Numbered from the stretch's first letter, positions 11,613 through 22,201 are shown. The stretch is DNA of 37,287 bases from Chara braunii (GCA_003427395.1 BFEA01000172.1:2250265-2287551); one strand, 5' to 3'. Program-made: numbers and translations. Notes: generated by a model not told the origin, from the letters alone.

Positions 11613-11653
11613 CCGTGCCCCCGTCCCTCCCTTTTTTTTTTTTTTTGTCCCCC

Positions 11654-11913
11654 TGTCGTCCTTGCGCGTCTGTTGCTTGCGGTCAACCACTTCATCAACC
11701 CCCCCTCCTGCATTGCCCATGACCCCCTCCATTTTCTGTTCTTTCTCTCTTTTTTTTCTCTTTTCATCTTGTGTCTTGCTCTTCCTCTTCTTGTCGTCCT
11801 TGCGCGTCTGTGGCTTGGGGTCAAGCACTTCATCAACTGCCCCTCCTGCATTGCCCATGACCCCCTCCATTTTCTGTTCTTTCTCTCTTTTTTTTCTCTT
11901 TTCTTCTAATTTT
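11654..11913. repeat. 138-base tandem duplication
   Basis: Copy 1 is 11654-11791 and copy 2 is 11792 to about 11913. Shared blocks include TGTCGTCCTTGCGCGTCTGT, CATTGCCCATGACCCCCTCC and ATTTTCTGTTCTTTCTCTC. It lies directly after the 82-base duplication and a T run (about 11631-11646), so this stretch has been repeatedly duplicated. Confidence 0.9.
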
Positions 11914-12465
11914 TTTCCCCTACGTAGAAATGATATCGCCGCGTTGACTCCAATGTCCCACTCCCCGCTCACCAACCATGCACAACCGAATACCAATCCC
12001 TGCAGAAACGAATGCCAACCCCATGGCGAGTAACAACCTCACCCCCGCCCAGCGACGTCCATCCAACCCATCCAGCGCAAAACCAACGGGCGAGCCCGTC
12101 ACGGCTTGGTGCACCCTTCCTCAAAAAATGAACGCTTCCCATATTTCTCGGGAGATGCAGTTCAAACTGAAAAAAAAAACAAAAGAAGAAACTCCCCAGG
12201 CCCAAATCGTCTGCCCCTATTTTGAGACGGGAAAAAACGCCATGCCTCAAAAGGGAAACTGTGGACGGCGCCTTATGCTCATTTTCGAACGACCTGGACA
12301 CGCTAACCTGCCCTACGACCCGTCTTAGGGACGACTGCGACCGGACCCTTTTTCTGCTTTCGGAAACCCCAAACGGACCCATCCTAGCAACGCTGTACTG
12401 CACGACATTACCGAAAATGGAAAGGACACGAAACAACGAAATGCAAACCACACAAGGCGCAGCCT
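11914..12465. other. Non-coding stretch between the duplications and the LINE
   Basis: Overlapping ORFs on both strands show no family features. The LINE reading frame loses similarity near 12465, so the left part may be LINE 3' untranslated sequence or the target DNA. I see no A tail in the right place to decide. Confidence 0.45.
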
Positions 12466-14738
12466 TCTGGCTGCGAATTCATCCAGTGTTCTTTTCAGCT
12501 CTACAAAGGAGTCTGTGGTATTGGCACAGGCCACCGTTAAGTCATCTGCAATTGCCCCTCCCTTCCAGTGCATGTTTGAGGGGAGCTGCAGACCAACTAT
12601 CCTATTATTAGATCTTATGTTATGTAATAATACTTCTAGTTGAATAACAAAAACCAGAGGTGCCAGGGGGCAGCCCTGGCGCACAGATCTTGTCAGAGGG
12701 AACTCTTGGGACTGCCTACCATTCACCATGACCACCGATGTTGCTTCCACATACATTGCTTTGGCCCAGTTACAAAATCCATCTCCAAACCCCATCCTGG
12801 ACAAGGTAGTAAAGACAAATGCCCATCCTACCTTATCTTAAGCCTTTTCCATATCCAACATCAGGACCGCAACTTCCCTCTTTTCCTTACCAATAATTTC
12901 TAAAGCTTGAATAGTTGACATTATATTCTCAAAAATGGTTCTCCCCTTGACAAATCCGCCTTGTTCCCACCCAATAAGTTGAGGCAAAAATTCTGCCAAT
13001 CTAAGGGCAAGCGCCTTGGCCAAGATCTTATATGTTACGTTGCACCTGCTTCTTATCCCCTTTCTTATATATGAGGGAGATCGCCCCTTTAAGCCATCCC
13101 TTGGGTAGGGTCCCTGTTGTCAGGGAGTTGTTAAAAATTTGAACAAAGAAACGGCCAAAAGCATCCCATGTACACACGAATAGTTCTACCGGTAGCCTAT
13201 CTAGCCCCGGACACTTACCCTTCGCCATCACTTTTGCTGCTGCCAACACCTCCTGTGAGGTAAAAGGACGGTCTAGACTAGTCTTTGCTGTGGGTGGCAG
13301 AGTGGTTTGTAAGGAATCCCAAAACGGGGATGTCACCGAGAGGTCCAAGTCCACGGTATTTCCCCCTGAAAATCTGGTGGTAACAATGTTAGCAAAGTAC
13401 TCTCTTGCGTAGAGGCACATGCCCTCAACATCAGTTGCAGTGGGGGCCTCCGGGTCCATAGGATGTGACAGCTCCCTTATCACAGGTCGGGACTGTCGCA
13501 GTATGAGAGACCTGAACGTGATTTTTGTCATCCTATCATATCCTATCAGGCCCCTAATTTTTAGCCATTCCAACCACTCTCTCTGCCCTGTGGCCTCCAG
13601 TTCCTCCAACAGGGTCAGATTTCGTTTCCAACCACTCTCTCTGCCCTGTGGCCTCCAGTTCCTCCAACAGGTTCAGATTTCGTTTCCTTTGTTGAGCCCA
13701 GTAGTAATCGGAGAACGGGTCCTTCCCCATCTTCTTTTCTGCCTCTTCTACTTCCCTTTGGGCCTTTTTTTCTTTCCAAGATCTGTTTGCCGCTTTCATT
13801 CGGGAGAAGGTACTCAAGGCTGCTGTGATGATGCCCAGTCCCACCTCCGCCCAGTCATGCTCTTCAATAAATAAGTCTTTTGCAGCTAGCCAGGTAGTCA
13901 TCTGGGCCTTTACCCAGTCCGGGATTCCCTTATCTTTTAATATATTTACATTCAGCCTAAATGGGGGGCGGACCCTTTCAAAATGTTCCCTGGCTGCTAT
14001 ATCCATGCAGACTGGGTAATGATCAGACAAATGGGATACTATCAGGTCACACCATAGGCACCTGTCCCAGATCACCCCCCTGGCCAGAAAAAAGTCCAAT
14101 TTTTTTCTAGGCTGGGGGACATGTGGTGCTGGTTGAGGGTCATACCAGGTAAAGCCCCCGTCCTCCGGGTTTAAAGTTCTAAACACGTCCGTCAGATTTT
14201 GTGAATCCATTAGTGCAGCCAACATCATATTATCCGACCTCAGAGGTTTGGCATTCAGAGAGTCCAGGCCCGGGTTGAGGACTGTGTTCCAGTCCCTTGC
14301 CACCACCAATTTCTCCACGTCGGGGATCCATGCCGGTAGTAGAGCAAAGAAGTCGGTACGTTCCTTATAGTCCACCGACGCGTATATGGTCATTACCGCC
14401 CAATCCTCCTCCTCTACCGCGAATTTTACCCACACACAGCGACCCCCTGGATCTGCAAAACAATCAATAATTTCTATCTCTAAGTCTTTGTTGAATAGGA
14501 TAGCTACCCCTCCCTTTGTACCGTCTGCGGTGGCCCAAAACTGGGGCCCCTGCCACATTCCTCTAAACTCCTCTATTCGTACGGTGTCCAATTTAGTTTC
14601 CTGAAGACAGGTGATGTGTACCTCCTTTGAGTGGGTCCATTCCGAAAGTCTGATCTTTTTATCTCGAAAGGTAGTGTCTCCGAGTCCCCTAATATTCCAA
14701 CAGGCAAGACGGATTCTATTGGGCTGGACCATTTTCAT
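12466..14738 (-). pseudogene. LINE ORF2: AP endonuclease and reverse transcriptase, broken
   Basis: Nicks target DNA and copies the element RNA onto it. Endonuclease (residues 1-250): N15 in WNIRG, E47 in QETKL, Y119, D149 and N151 in ARDWN (families usually have a Gly before this D), SDH at 238-240. The frame then breaks at a 58-base tandem duplication (13568-13683). The reverse transcriptase resumes with GKCPGLDRLPVELF and LIYKKGDKKQ. It loses about 26 bases near 13036-13042, where NWRPISLL would be expected, and continues NVTYKILAKALALRL, GFVKGRTIFENI and motif A LDMEKA-stop-DKVGW (TAA 12838-12840 in place of the usual Tyr or Phe). Then follow RQGCPLAPLVF and the catalytic IADD (12541-12552). 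The rest is missing. It cannot make a working protein. Confidence 0.9.
13568..13683. repeat. 58-base tandem duplication inside LINE ORF2
   Basis: 13568-13625 and 13626-13683 are identical except for one base (AGGGTC versus AGGTTC). The length is not a multiple of three, so it shifts the reading frame between the endonuclease and the reverse transcriptase. Near-identity means it arose long after the element inserted. Confidence 0.95.
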
Positions 14739-17123
14739 GGTCTGTGCCGCTTGGATATTGGATGCGGGATGTGCTCGACTGTGCTGCAGGACCCTGTTCT
14801 ACAGTATAGACCTTGGCCTGCAGTTGTCTTAGGAAGCACTCCGAGAGGACAAAGCCCTGTTGCTCTGTCAGTAGGATCCAGTCTACCAAATGCTGAGCAT
14901 TCAAAGAAAATCCAATCCGGATATCTGCCAAGGAGTTGGGATATGCCACAAGGAGGGATGACAACGAGTACCAGTGGGCATTCAAATCTTTCCACTGTTC
15001 CTTTGACCCCTGGATAAACTCCAGCCCCAAGAAGGCTATATGGAGTACTACTTTCCCCTTGTCTTTTCCATCTACTATATGGCGCCCAATCTTGGGTTCC
15101 TGTAGGATCGTTACTGTGCCCATCCCTCTCAGTATTGTTGACTGTGTGAACTTTCTGATTTGAGACTCAAGGGGTTGGGACTGAACTTGGTAGGTTGGGA
15201 TCTCCAGGGCTTCGTCCGGAGTCATCTGCATTAGCATCCTGGTCCCTTCCTGTGTCGCTGCACAAATAACTGGGATAAAGAGCTCCACTGGCTTTCTTTC
15301 CACTCTGTCTTTCCGTGTCAGTGTTTTCATTGGAGCAGCAAAGTTAAGTTCCACATTCTTTTTTAGAGAACGGGACTCAACTGTGCGTTTCCCTCTTGGG
15401 TCTCCTCCAGGTTCTCCCTCCCTTTCCCCTTCGGGAGGTAGGTTCTCCTCTGCTGGGAAATGCACTGTGGGTGCGGCTGAAGTATCGTTTAGTTTTGCCC
15501 TCTTTGAGGGGACCAAAAACTGGGTGGGGGGGGGGTCCTGAGATCGACCTCCCCTTTTCCCCTTTGTTTTTTGTCCTTTTTTTTTAATCTTCGTCGCTTC
15601 CCCTCCATGCTGTTTCCTGGGCTTGAACTTGATAGTGTTTTCGTCGTCGGACACTCGAGTGTCCTCCTCCTCCATTTTATCCTCCTCTGTCTGAGGATTA
15701 TCTACCTCCTTATCCCCAGTTGCGGTCCCTTCCTTGAGGGGGGGAGGGGTTGGAGGCTCCTGTTGATCCAAACCAAAGCCCAGGTTCGCCTAGGCGACCT
15801 TGTCTTTGAAGGTGTCGAGAGGATCTAGGGAGGGATGGAGGGGATCCTTTCCATCTTCCTTATCCACCTGCATCTCGTCCTTCTCCTGCATTTTTCCTTC
15901 ATCCCGTTTTCTCTCTCCTTCCCTCTCTCCCTCCTTCTGCGTTCCTTCTGTTCCCTTTAGGTCTCCCTCCCCCTTCTCCCCCTCACCTTTAGCCTCTGTC
16001 GACAGTTTGGCTCCTTCGTGACCCTGCCCTTCTTCCATCAATGCTTCTTTTCGCTTCCTCCCTTTCACTTTCCATCTTGTCCGCCTATTATCTCTTTCTT
16101 TCCTTTGCTTTAATCTTTTCCCTTTCCCTTGTGTCTCACCCTTTTTTTGCTCTGAGGGATTGCCTTTTTCTCCCTTCTCCCCGTCCTCTCTCCCCTTCTC
16201 CCCTGAGTCTCCCTCCTTGGCCTTACCCCCCTCTTTCCCTTTGTCTTTCTCCTGCAGCAGGGCGTTCTTTTAGTCCTTTTGGGGCCTTGCCGTCCCCTTC
16301 CGTACGCTTACCGCACAGTTGGGGTCCGATTCATCATGAAAGTAGTTGCGGCAGTTTTTGCACCAGAGGGAGTCAGCACATGCGACTTCCAAGTCTACAT
16401 ATCCATCGGCTCCCAGTTCTACAATCATGTTCTGCTTATAGTTCACTCGTGCGGAGGGAACTAAGTCAAACCTGATTGTCCAAAGATCCGGGGCGATGGG
16501 ATCGGCAAAGGCAGGCGCACTTTCAAGATTTTACCAAATGCCTTGTGAACCGCTCCTTTGACGTGGGGCAAAACTGAGATTGGCACGTGGAGCACTTTAA
16601 CCCAGAAGTACTTGTACCTCAGGGCTTCATTCCATGCATAGATTTCCTGCTCCGTCATCCACGGTTTAAAACTAACCGTGTATATTTTTTTGTCCATTTG
16701 AATTTTTTTCTGCCCCTTTCACAGCATAAAGTTCGCTATGGCCGGCGCACTAGCAACATAAGTAACGAGGTTTTTCCCCTCGTTTTTGAAGATTCCTCGT
16801 TTGGGAGCAACTTTTAGTTCCCCCGATTTAGCCCAACCGTCCTCGTATATCCTTACCAATCTATTTTTTACTCCCACCGGTAGGGACGTCGAGTCATCTC
16901 CAAAGTGGATCGTTACTGCGTGCTTTCTCAACCACATCGTTTGGATTTCATACACTTCCTTATGTACCACCACCCTTACAAAATCCTTCCCTGTCTCTAC
17001 TACCCTAGGAGCATACTCATCTGGGAGTATTCCTTGCGAGTAGCAGTCATCCAAAATTTCCCACACCCTTTTCTTTTCTTCTGGGGACATCCCTGCCGCC
17101 TGAGCGGAGCTAGAGGCCGCCAT
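14716..17123 (-). pseudogene. LINE ORF1: DUF4283-like region plus zinc knuckle, broken
   Basis: Probable RNA-binding protein that coats the LINE transcript. I chose ATG at 17121-17123 (MAASSSAQ). An upstream in-frame extension to 17210 is possible. The order is: unidentified N-terminal region; TGA at 16719-16721; DUF4283-like region (YTVSFKPW ... KYFWVKVLHVPISVLPHV, about 16670-16560); a one-base loss or two-base gain near 16487-16500, after which the frame reads DLWTIRFDLVPSARV; zinc knuckle CKNC-x4-H-x6-C (about 16316-16361); TAA 16270-16272; a long Lys/Glu-rich linker; TAG 15790-15792; and a C-terminal domain (about 15330-14716) whose family I do not recognise. The three stops fit C-to-T changes of CGA, CAA and CAG. 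The reading frame resumes sensibly after each. Confidence 0.8.
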
Positions 17124-19205
17124 CCTCACTCCTAAACAGCAACGCAGAAGAATGACCAAAAGAAAGCTAAACAATAAATTCCTACTTAGTCCTATCATAG
17201 GCAAGTCCACTATTGTTCAGTTCGTAGCAATCAGACGAAGATTTCTCGTATATGAGACCGAGCCGAGAGTAGAGTGAAGGAACAACTGGCCGTGGGGTGA
17301 CGTTAGCCCGAGAGTATACCTTACTTCAATGACGGCAGGAAGTTGTTCGCTGGAGCCGTGGTGATAACCACCCACTGAAAAGTGACCGCCGAGTGCCTCC
17401 GCGTCTCCTCCCCCCTTGCTGTTAGAGACAGCACCTACTTTCCCCTCTGGACCAAGTCCAGAATCCTTCCTTTGTTCCTTTAGGAAGACTTGAAAATGAC
17501 GAAGACGATGAGCTTCCCTTTTCCCCCAACGCGTCGGCTCATCCCCGCGGCCCTTCGCCCGCCACCGCCTCTAGCGCTAACGCACCGCAGCCTCTAGCGC
17601 TAACGCGCCGCCGCCTCTAGCGCTCCCGGTGCCTCCGACCTCATACTTCTCTCAATTTCACCTCACCATTCAGAGAGTTTTTCATTGCTGCACTAGCCAT
17701 CCTATTCCACCATCCAAAAACCCTAGGATAGCTGTCACAAACCTCCTTTGAATAGCACTCTCGGCTGGTGGAGAGTCCCCAGCCTGGAACGCTGGTTTTT
17801 CGGATGGGCTCTCCAAAATGCTCCCAGTTTGAAGAGTGAGCCTCGAGTCAGGGGGGGAACAAATGCCAACCCCGCCATGTCCTCTAGCGCTGTCACGGTG
17901 TCTGGCAGTGTCTGCTAGTGCACTCACCACTTGGAGTCTCGGGGAGCGGATAGTTAGTGCAGCAGTGAACTATGCCTTGTGTGTGTGGGAGGCTCGCCGC
18001 ACAGGCTGTCGTAAACCAGGTTTTTGAAAATTTTACATCCCCACACAGATTTTCGAAGAATTGCTACTCAAAAGATATTCGACAGGTGCCAGAATGGTAC
18101 TTTCGACAGCCGCCCTCCAGGAATTGTTTCCTCCCGCCTGCAGGTGACGGAAATTCGACACTGGCCCGCCAACCTTTCGGGAATTGCATACGAATTCCCA
18201 TTGTCAGGGACTGCTCCGTAACACGCGCACCCTGTCTAAAGGCGGAGTCGGCCTGACCATCACCTAAAACCTTGCCACTCCACAGCCTGTGTGCCAGTGT
18301 GTGGCGAAGCGGGGGTAAACTACCCATGACCGACTTTCGATCTTTTTCTGACAGCTGTAGACAGCCTGTGTGGAGAGCCTCTGGGCCTCTCCACACTACT
18401 CCTTGCTGTTTGGGGGAGTGCAGCATAGCCACACCAGCTCCCCAGAGCTGTCAGAATTGGGATAATTGGTAGAAAGAGCCACACCAGCTCCCGGGAGCAC
18501 TACTGAAACCAGAGCCTGCCAAGCTGCATTTTCGGGAGAGCTCTTTCGGACCTCCCAGTTTCCTCCCAGCTTCCCGAGTGGAGCTCAATGTGACGAACGT
18601 ACTTTTTTTTTTCTTTTCTTTTCTCTTTACGAACATACTTGGGTCACACTGCTTCCCATGGAACGTGGCCGTATGTGGCAACTGTCATTTCATTTTGAGT
18701 CCTGGAGAGCGGCCCGTTCGAGAGTCCAATGTGGCGAGTGGCACTCTCGAAGGGGATTTCACGTTGGGGAGCACTCCGATCCGAAGTTTTTCTAGAACTG
18801 GGGACTGGGGTGGGGAGGCCGTGTGTGTGTGTGAACGTCGTGCGGCCTTCTGCACGGACGTTGGTACGTGGTACGTGGGTGGGGATAGTAAGTCGGTATG
18901 TGAGCGGTCACACCACCACTTTCTGCTACCTGAGGACAGAGGGAGAACGATAAGGGCAGAGGGAAGGGCGCAGGTGGTTGCATTGACCCAGCACACGCGG
19001 AGACAGGTTTCGACGGAGCAACCACTACAAGCAATCGTGGCTGGTACGTAACTGGTACGTAAACGTGCGCTTCCCTTTACCGCGAACTCCACACGCATAG
19101 CACACGCAAGTGGTGCCTGTTAAAGGAAGTCCGGCCTTCTCATTTCATTCTGCCGTTTGCACTCTTCCCGTCTTTTGTCCGTGATCGATTTCCTGTCCTC
19201 GTTGC
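17124..19205. other. Non-coding stretch; LINE 5' side and unidentified repeats
   Basis: No supported gene. 17565-17625 carries three copies of a short unit containing CGCCTCTAGCGCTAACGC. 18420-18500 has a direct repeat of GCCACACCAGCTCCC. 17980-18800 is rich in short inverted motifs around TTTCGGGAG and CTCTCGA, suggestive of old inverted-repeat elements I could not delimit. 18823-18833 is a small GT run. Confidence 0.5.
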
Positions 19206-19218
19206 TTTTCTTCTGCGA

Positions 19219-19297
<79 letters not shown>

Positions 19298-19323
19298 CCC
19301 CTCTCTCTCACCCTCTCTCTCTC

Positions 19324-19358
<35 letters not shown>
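19206..19358. repeat. (CT)n microsatellite followed by an A run of about 34
   Basis: Near-pure CT repeat (19206-19323) with a few CCCCC breaks, then a long A homopolymer to 19358. Confidence 0.95.
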
Positions 19359-19359
<1 letters not shown>

Positions 19360-19869
19360 GCTGGCAATTTGGCAAAGTTTGCACGACTATCCGGCGGTCG
19401 CCGGGAGGCGCGGGTCCCCAGACTGCACCCCCGGACTGAAGGTGAATGGGCTGTTTGTTGTGCAAGTGGATTAGAGGAAGAAGAGAGGGAAGAGCGTCGC
19501 GGGAAGGGAGAGAGAGAGAAAGGAGGGGAGGAAGAAGATAAGCGGGAAAAGCAAGGAGAAGAAGAGAACGGGAGAGCGAAGGTAATTAGGGCACATTGGC
19601 GGGCAGGAAAAAAGGGGAGGAAGAAAATGGGAGATAGAATTCAGGGAGTTCAGAGAGGATAGAGTGAAAGAAACGTTTTTTTTTTTTTTTCGTGAAGAGT
19701 GGTGAGGATCGTGAACCGCGGCTGCTCGATCTAATCATCTTCCCGATTCGACCGTTTGAATTGCAAATAAATGGTAGGTTGTGGCTGGAGAACGGTATTT
19801 ACACGCTCGCTGGTTTTGAAGAGCTCCCGCCGGCACGAAAGTAGTCAAAAACGTTTTGGCACGTTCCCT
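19359..19869. other. Non-coding, polypurine in the middle
   Basis: 19460-19660 is a G/A-rich block resembling the composition, but not the sequence, of the polypurine modules near 9.5 kb. A T run lies at about 19677-19690. No gene is seen. Confidence 0.5.
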
Positions 19870-19993
19870 TTTTTTTTTTTTTTTTTTCGAATTTGGACAA
19901 TTTCTCGAATTATGCGTGTCATCCTTGCGTAGGGGACATGCTAATCGTCTCATTCTCTCTATCGTTCGAATTTTAACGGATGACTCGGATGAC
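19870..19993 (-). pseudogene. U6 snRNA retropseudogene, second copy
   Basis: On the minus strand, 19993 to about 19888 follows U6: TCATCCGTTAAAATTCGAAC, then GATTAGCATG (AGC triad kept), CGCAAGGATGACACGCATAA and TTCGAGAAATTGTCCAAATT. The region of the ACAGAGA box is rearranged by a small insertion (it reads GATAGAGAGAATGAGACGATT). The 3' end runs into about 18 A on the sense strand, so this is an RNA-derived insertion and not a Pol III gene. It keeps more of the U6 3' end than the copy at 9243. I could not find a convincing target duplication. Confidence 0.87.
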
Positions 19994-20285
19994 CTCATGT
20001 TGTTGTTGTTTCCCGATTATTTTTTCTTTTTCTTTTTGAGTGCGGAGGTTTTCATCCGCTAATTACAAATTTCGAGACATTTATCCCTCTCTGAGATGTT
20101 TGTTTTTTTTTTTTCCGATTTTGAGTTCTCTAGGATTTCTGAAATCGTTTGTACGTCGTGTAGAGAATTACGGGGAGTGTTTATTTTGATTTTCCTCAGG
20201 ACTGTACGGATATGAGCATTGCCACGAACCACGTGATTAGCTGCTACGGGTGGCAGAGTTGGTAATCTTAGCAGCAACGATCCAT
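19994..20285. other. Short non-coding gap
   Basis: T-rich patches and nothing recognisable. Confidence 0.5.
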
Positions 20286-20417
20286 GGGGCTTCGCTACAC
20301 TACTCTGTACTCTCGACATGTGTAAAACGAGAGTGAATCTTTCGCTAGAACATGGAAAGATACACCGCCATTTTTTTTTTTGTCTGTCGCGCATGTCGAG
20401 ACTAGTGGAGCGAAACC
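20286..20417. mobile_element. 132-bp inverted-repeat element (MITE), copy 1
   Basis: The left end GGGGCTTCGCTACACTACTC and the right end (reverse complement GGTTTCGCTCCACTAGTCTC) are inverted repeats leading into CTCGACATGTG / CTCGACATGCG. The middle carries TGAATCTTTCGCTAGAACAT. It is the same length as the copy at 25635-25766. A 7-base internal duplication (GTACTCT) is present in the left arm. Non-coding, so it would depend on a transposase made elsewhere. Confidence 0.82.
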
Positions 20418-20635
20418 TATGAAAGAAAAAAAAAGAAAAAGAAAAAAAAGATGAAGGATGGGATCCGGGGTGACAGGTTCTTGATTAGTGTTGAGGAGGA
20501 CAGAAGGGAGACCGGAACGATGAACGATCAAAGGATAAGCGGGAGAATGAATCATCGCCCTACGGACTCTGAAAATTGGTACATGTGGCCTGCGGGTTCC
20601 TACCTCACTATGAACCTGGCGTTGTATTTGTGCCG

Positions 20636-20705
20636 GATTCGTTTTCCGGTAGGCCCTTCTCGCCAAACGGGCAAACATTGGGCGCCAAAAACCAAAACGT
20701 TTTCG
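20636..20705. repeat. Dispersed repeat, copy 1 (second copy covers a gene's stop codon at 22588-22655)
   Basis: Shares TTTTCCGGTAG, CCCTTCT, GGGCAAAC, TTGGGCGCC and AAAACCAAAA with 22588-22655, roughly 85% identical by eye over about 67 bases. No ORF is shared upstream of it. Confidence 0.85.
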
Positions 20706-20739
20706 CTTGGGCGGCGCTTTCCACCAACTATCCCGACTA

Positions 20740-21080
20740 ATTGACTATCCCGAGTCATTGGGATAGTGGAGGGAACCGCAGAGAAGGCACTTGCCATAGG
20801 GCATCGCCACAGCATTCTCGGTATGTGCAAAATGAGAAGGAACCGCAGAGAAGGCACTTGCCACAGGGCATCGCCACAGCATTCTCGAAATGTGCAAAAT
20901 GAGAATGAACCTCCCTTTCAAAAAAAAAAAAAAAAAAACTATCCCGACTAATTGACTATCCCGACTCATTGGGATAGTGGAGGAACCGCAGAGAAGGCAC
21001 TTGCCACAGGGCATCGCCACAGCATTCTCGGAAATGTGCGAAATGAGAATGAACCACCCTTTCAGAAAAAAAAAAAAAAA
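20740..21080. repeat. Satellite-like array of three units
   Basis: The unit contains AACCGCAGAGAAGGCACTTG, then GGGCATCGCCACAGCATTCT, then GTGCAAAATGAGAA. Copies start near 20770, 20840 and 20990. Two of the copies are preceded by a hairpin motif ACTATCCC ... GGGATAGT and two are followed by A runs of about 18-19. Copies are nearly identical. Confidence 0.88.
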
Positions 21081-21163
21081 AAAGGAACGAACCTCCCGCT
21101 ACCAGTAGGCACCCGCCACATTTTTGTATTTTTCACATTTCGAGAGAGTGGTGTGGCAACGCA
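21010..21163. mobile_element. Inverted-repeat element related to the 132-bp family
   Basis: The left arm GCCACAGCATTCTCGGAAAT and the right arm (reverse complement GCCACACCACTCTCTCGAAA) are inverted repeats, about 154 bp apart. The arms resemble the CACTACTCTCGAAATGTGC arms of the elements at 20286 and 25635. The left arm overlaps the last satellite unit, so the satellite probably grew from copies of this element. Confidence 0.6.
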
Positions 21164-21278
21164 GATTGTTAGCAAGGAACCCATAGGGAGCAACGGAGAT
21201 GAGCAGTCGCACGCTGTTTTTTTTTTGTTTTTTTTTTTTAGTCTTTTTATTATTTTAGTCGCACGCTGTTGATCATAG

Positions 21279-21408
21279 TAGAAGTTTCTTTTTTTTTTTC
21301 TTTTTTTTTTCTTTTTTTTCTTCTGTCAGTCCAATGGCACGGTGCGGTTTCGATCCCAAGATGTGCAGAGTGAGACTCCGGTACTCTAACCTACTGGGCT
21401 AGCTCCTA
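21279..21408 (-). mobile_element. tRNA-derived SINE (or tRNA retropseudogene) with A-rich tail
   Basis: On the minus strand an A box TAGCCCAGTAGG (21401-21390) and a B box GGATCGAAACC (21356-21346) are 45 bases apart, the tRNA spacing. An anticodon-loop-like GTCTCAC lies between them, with a mostly paired stem, most like tRNA-Glu. D and T stems are only partly paired, so it is not a working tRNA. After a short non-tRNA part (GTGCCATTGGACTGACAG) it ends in an A-rich tail with scattered G (about 21290-21325). This fits a Pol III-promoted SINE mobilised by a LINE. Confidence 0.75.
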
Positions 21409-21995
21409 TGATATCATATCATAAGTGGAGGGATAGGTGGCAGGAGGAGAAAAAGTGACCAGGGCAGGTGGCCGGAGGAGAAAAGTGAGAAAAATAAGGC
21501 CGGAAAACGGGTGAGAATGGGAAAAAGAAGTGGATCCGAGGATCGATGCCGGGATGTAGAAAGGAGTCACGGCAATAGTAGAAGGGCATAACATGTTAGT
21601 GATCTGTGCCAAGTAGAAAAGAAGGTAAGAGGATCAGACAGACGAACACAGGAAAGGTGAGTGCGACGTAGCAGGACGCGTAGAACGGAGAAGGAAGCTG
21701 TGAGAGGGGCCAAGAGATGGAATGAAGGGAGGAGGAGAACTATTTACTAAGAAGCGAGGGAGAGTACTAACTCTTACAGATGGGAGGTGTAATTGTCGGG
21801 AGAGCCAGAGCCCGCTGGGGAGTCTGCCAAGTATACTGGCAGCGAAACGCGTCGGGGCGACGCGTGCAGCACGGCATTGAAGTTTGTTTTTGTGTCGATT
21901 CGAGTTTCTGTCTTTCATGGTAGCTGGTGTCGTAAGCGTCCACTCGGATTTCTGATCGAGTATTGGATTCTTCGAACTTCTCCAGTGTGCTACTC

Positions 21996-21996
<1 letters not shown>
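21409..21996. other. Non-coding stretch upstream of the secreted-protein gene
   Basis: 21420-21500 has a repeated GGTGGC(A/C)GGAGGAGAAAA motif. The remainder is unremarkable. It may hold the promoter of the downstream gene, but I see no clear TATA element. Confidence 0.4.

Positions 21997-22054
<58 letters not shown>
21997..22054. repeat. (CT)n microsatellite about 150 bases upstream of a start codon
   Basis: About 58 bases of TC repeat. Pyrimidine tracts of this type are common in plant 5' untranslated regions. Its position relative to the ATG at 22202 fits a leader or promoter-proximal element, but function is inferred only. Confidence 0.9.
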
Positions 22055-22058
<4 letters not shown>

Positions 22059-22201
22059 CAAATCTAATTGTGCGCCTGTGCATTTGTCTTTGTGCTTACG
22101 TGCACAGCAGCAGGGAAGGCACGGAAGGGCTGCTCAAAGAAATAAGGTGTGGTAGCGCAGTGGAGAAGCAAGGGCTTGAGATACAGATCGGTCATACCAT
22201 A

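Larger units (their letters stand above)
12466..17123 (-). mobile_element. L1-like LINE retrotransposon, damaged and 3'-truncated
   Basis: Two overlapping reading frames in the L1 order on the minus strand. ORF1 (17123 to 14716) has an RNA-binding-like region and a zinc knuckle. ORF2 (14738 to about 12466) has an AP endonuclease and a reverse transcriptase. The two overlap by about 23 bases in different frames. Similarity stops shortly after the ADD catalytic motif, so thumb, C-terminal domain and tail are missing. 17124 to about 17660 may be 5' untranslated sequence. Confidence 0.9.

Noticed and set aside
11969-12451. 160-codon ORF on the minus strand as the missing end of LINE ORF2
   Set aside because: No similarity to a reverse-transcriptase thumb or C-terminal domain, and heavily overlapped by ORFs on the other strand.
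19870-20000. Target-site duplication for the second U6 copy
   Set aside because: GTTCCC on the left and GTTTCCC on the right are only loosely alike, and the right one lies about 20 bases from the U6 end.
20740-21080. Repeated units with spacers as a CRISPR array
   Set aside because: Units are long and unequal, contain A runs and inverted-repeat arms, and the context is eukaryotic.
22149-22200. A-box-like TAGCGCAGTGG just upstream of the PAN-type gene
   Set aside because: No B box at tRNA or SINE spacing, and no tail. A single box can occur by chance.
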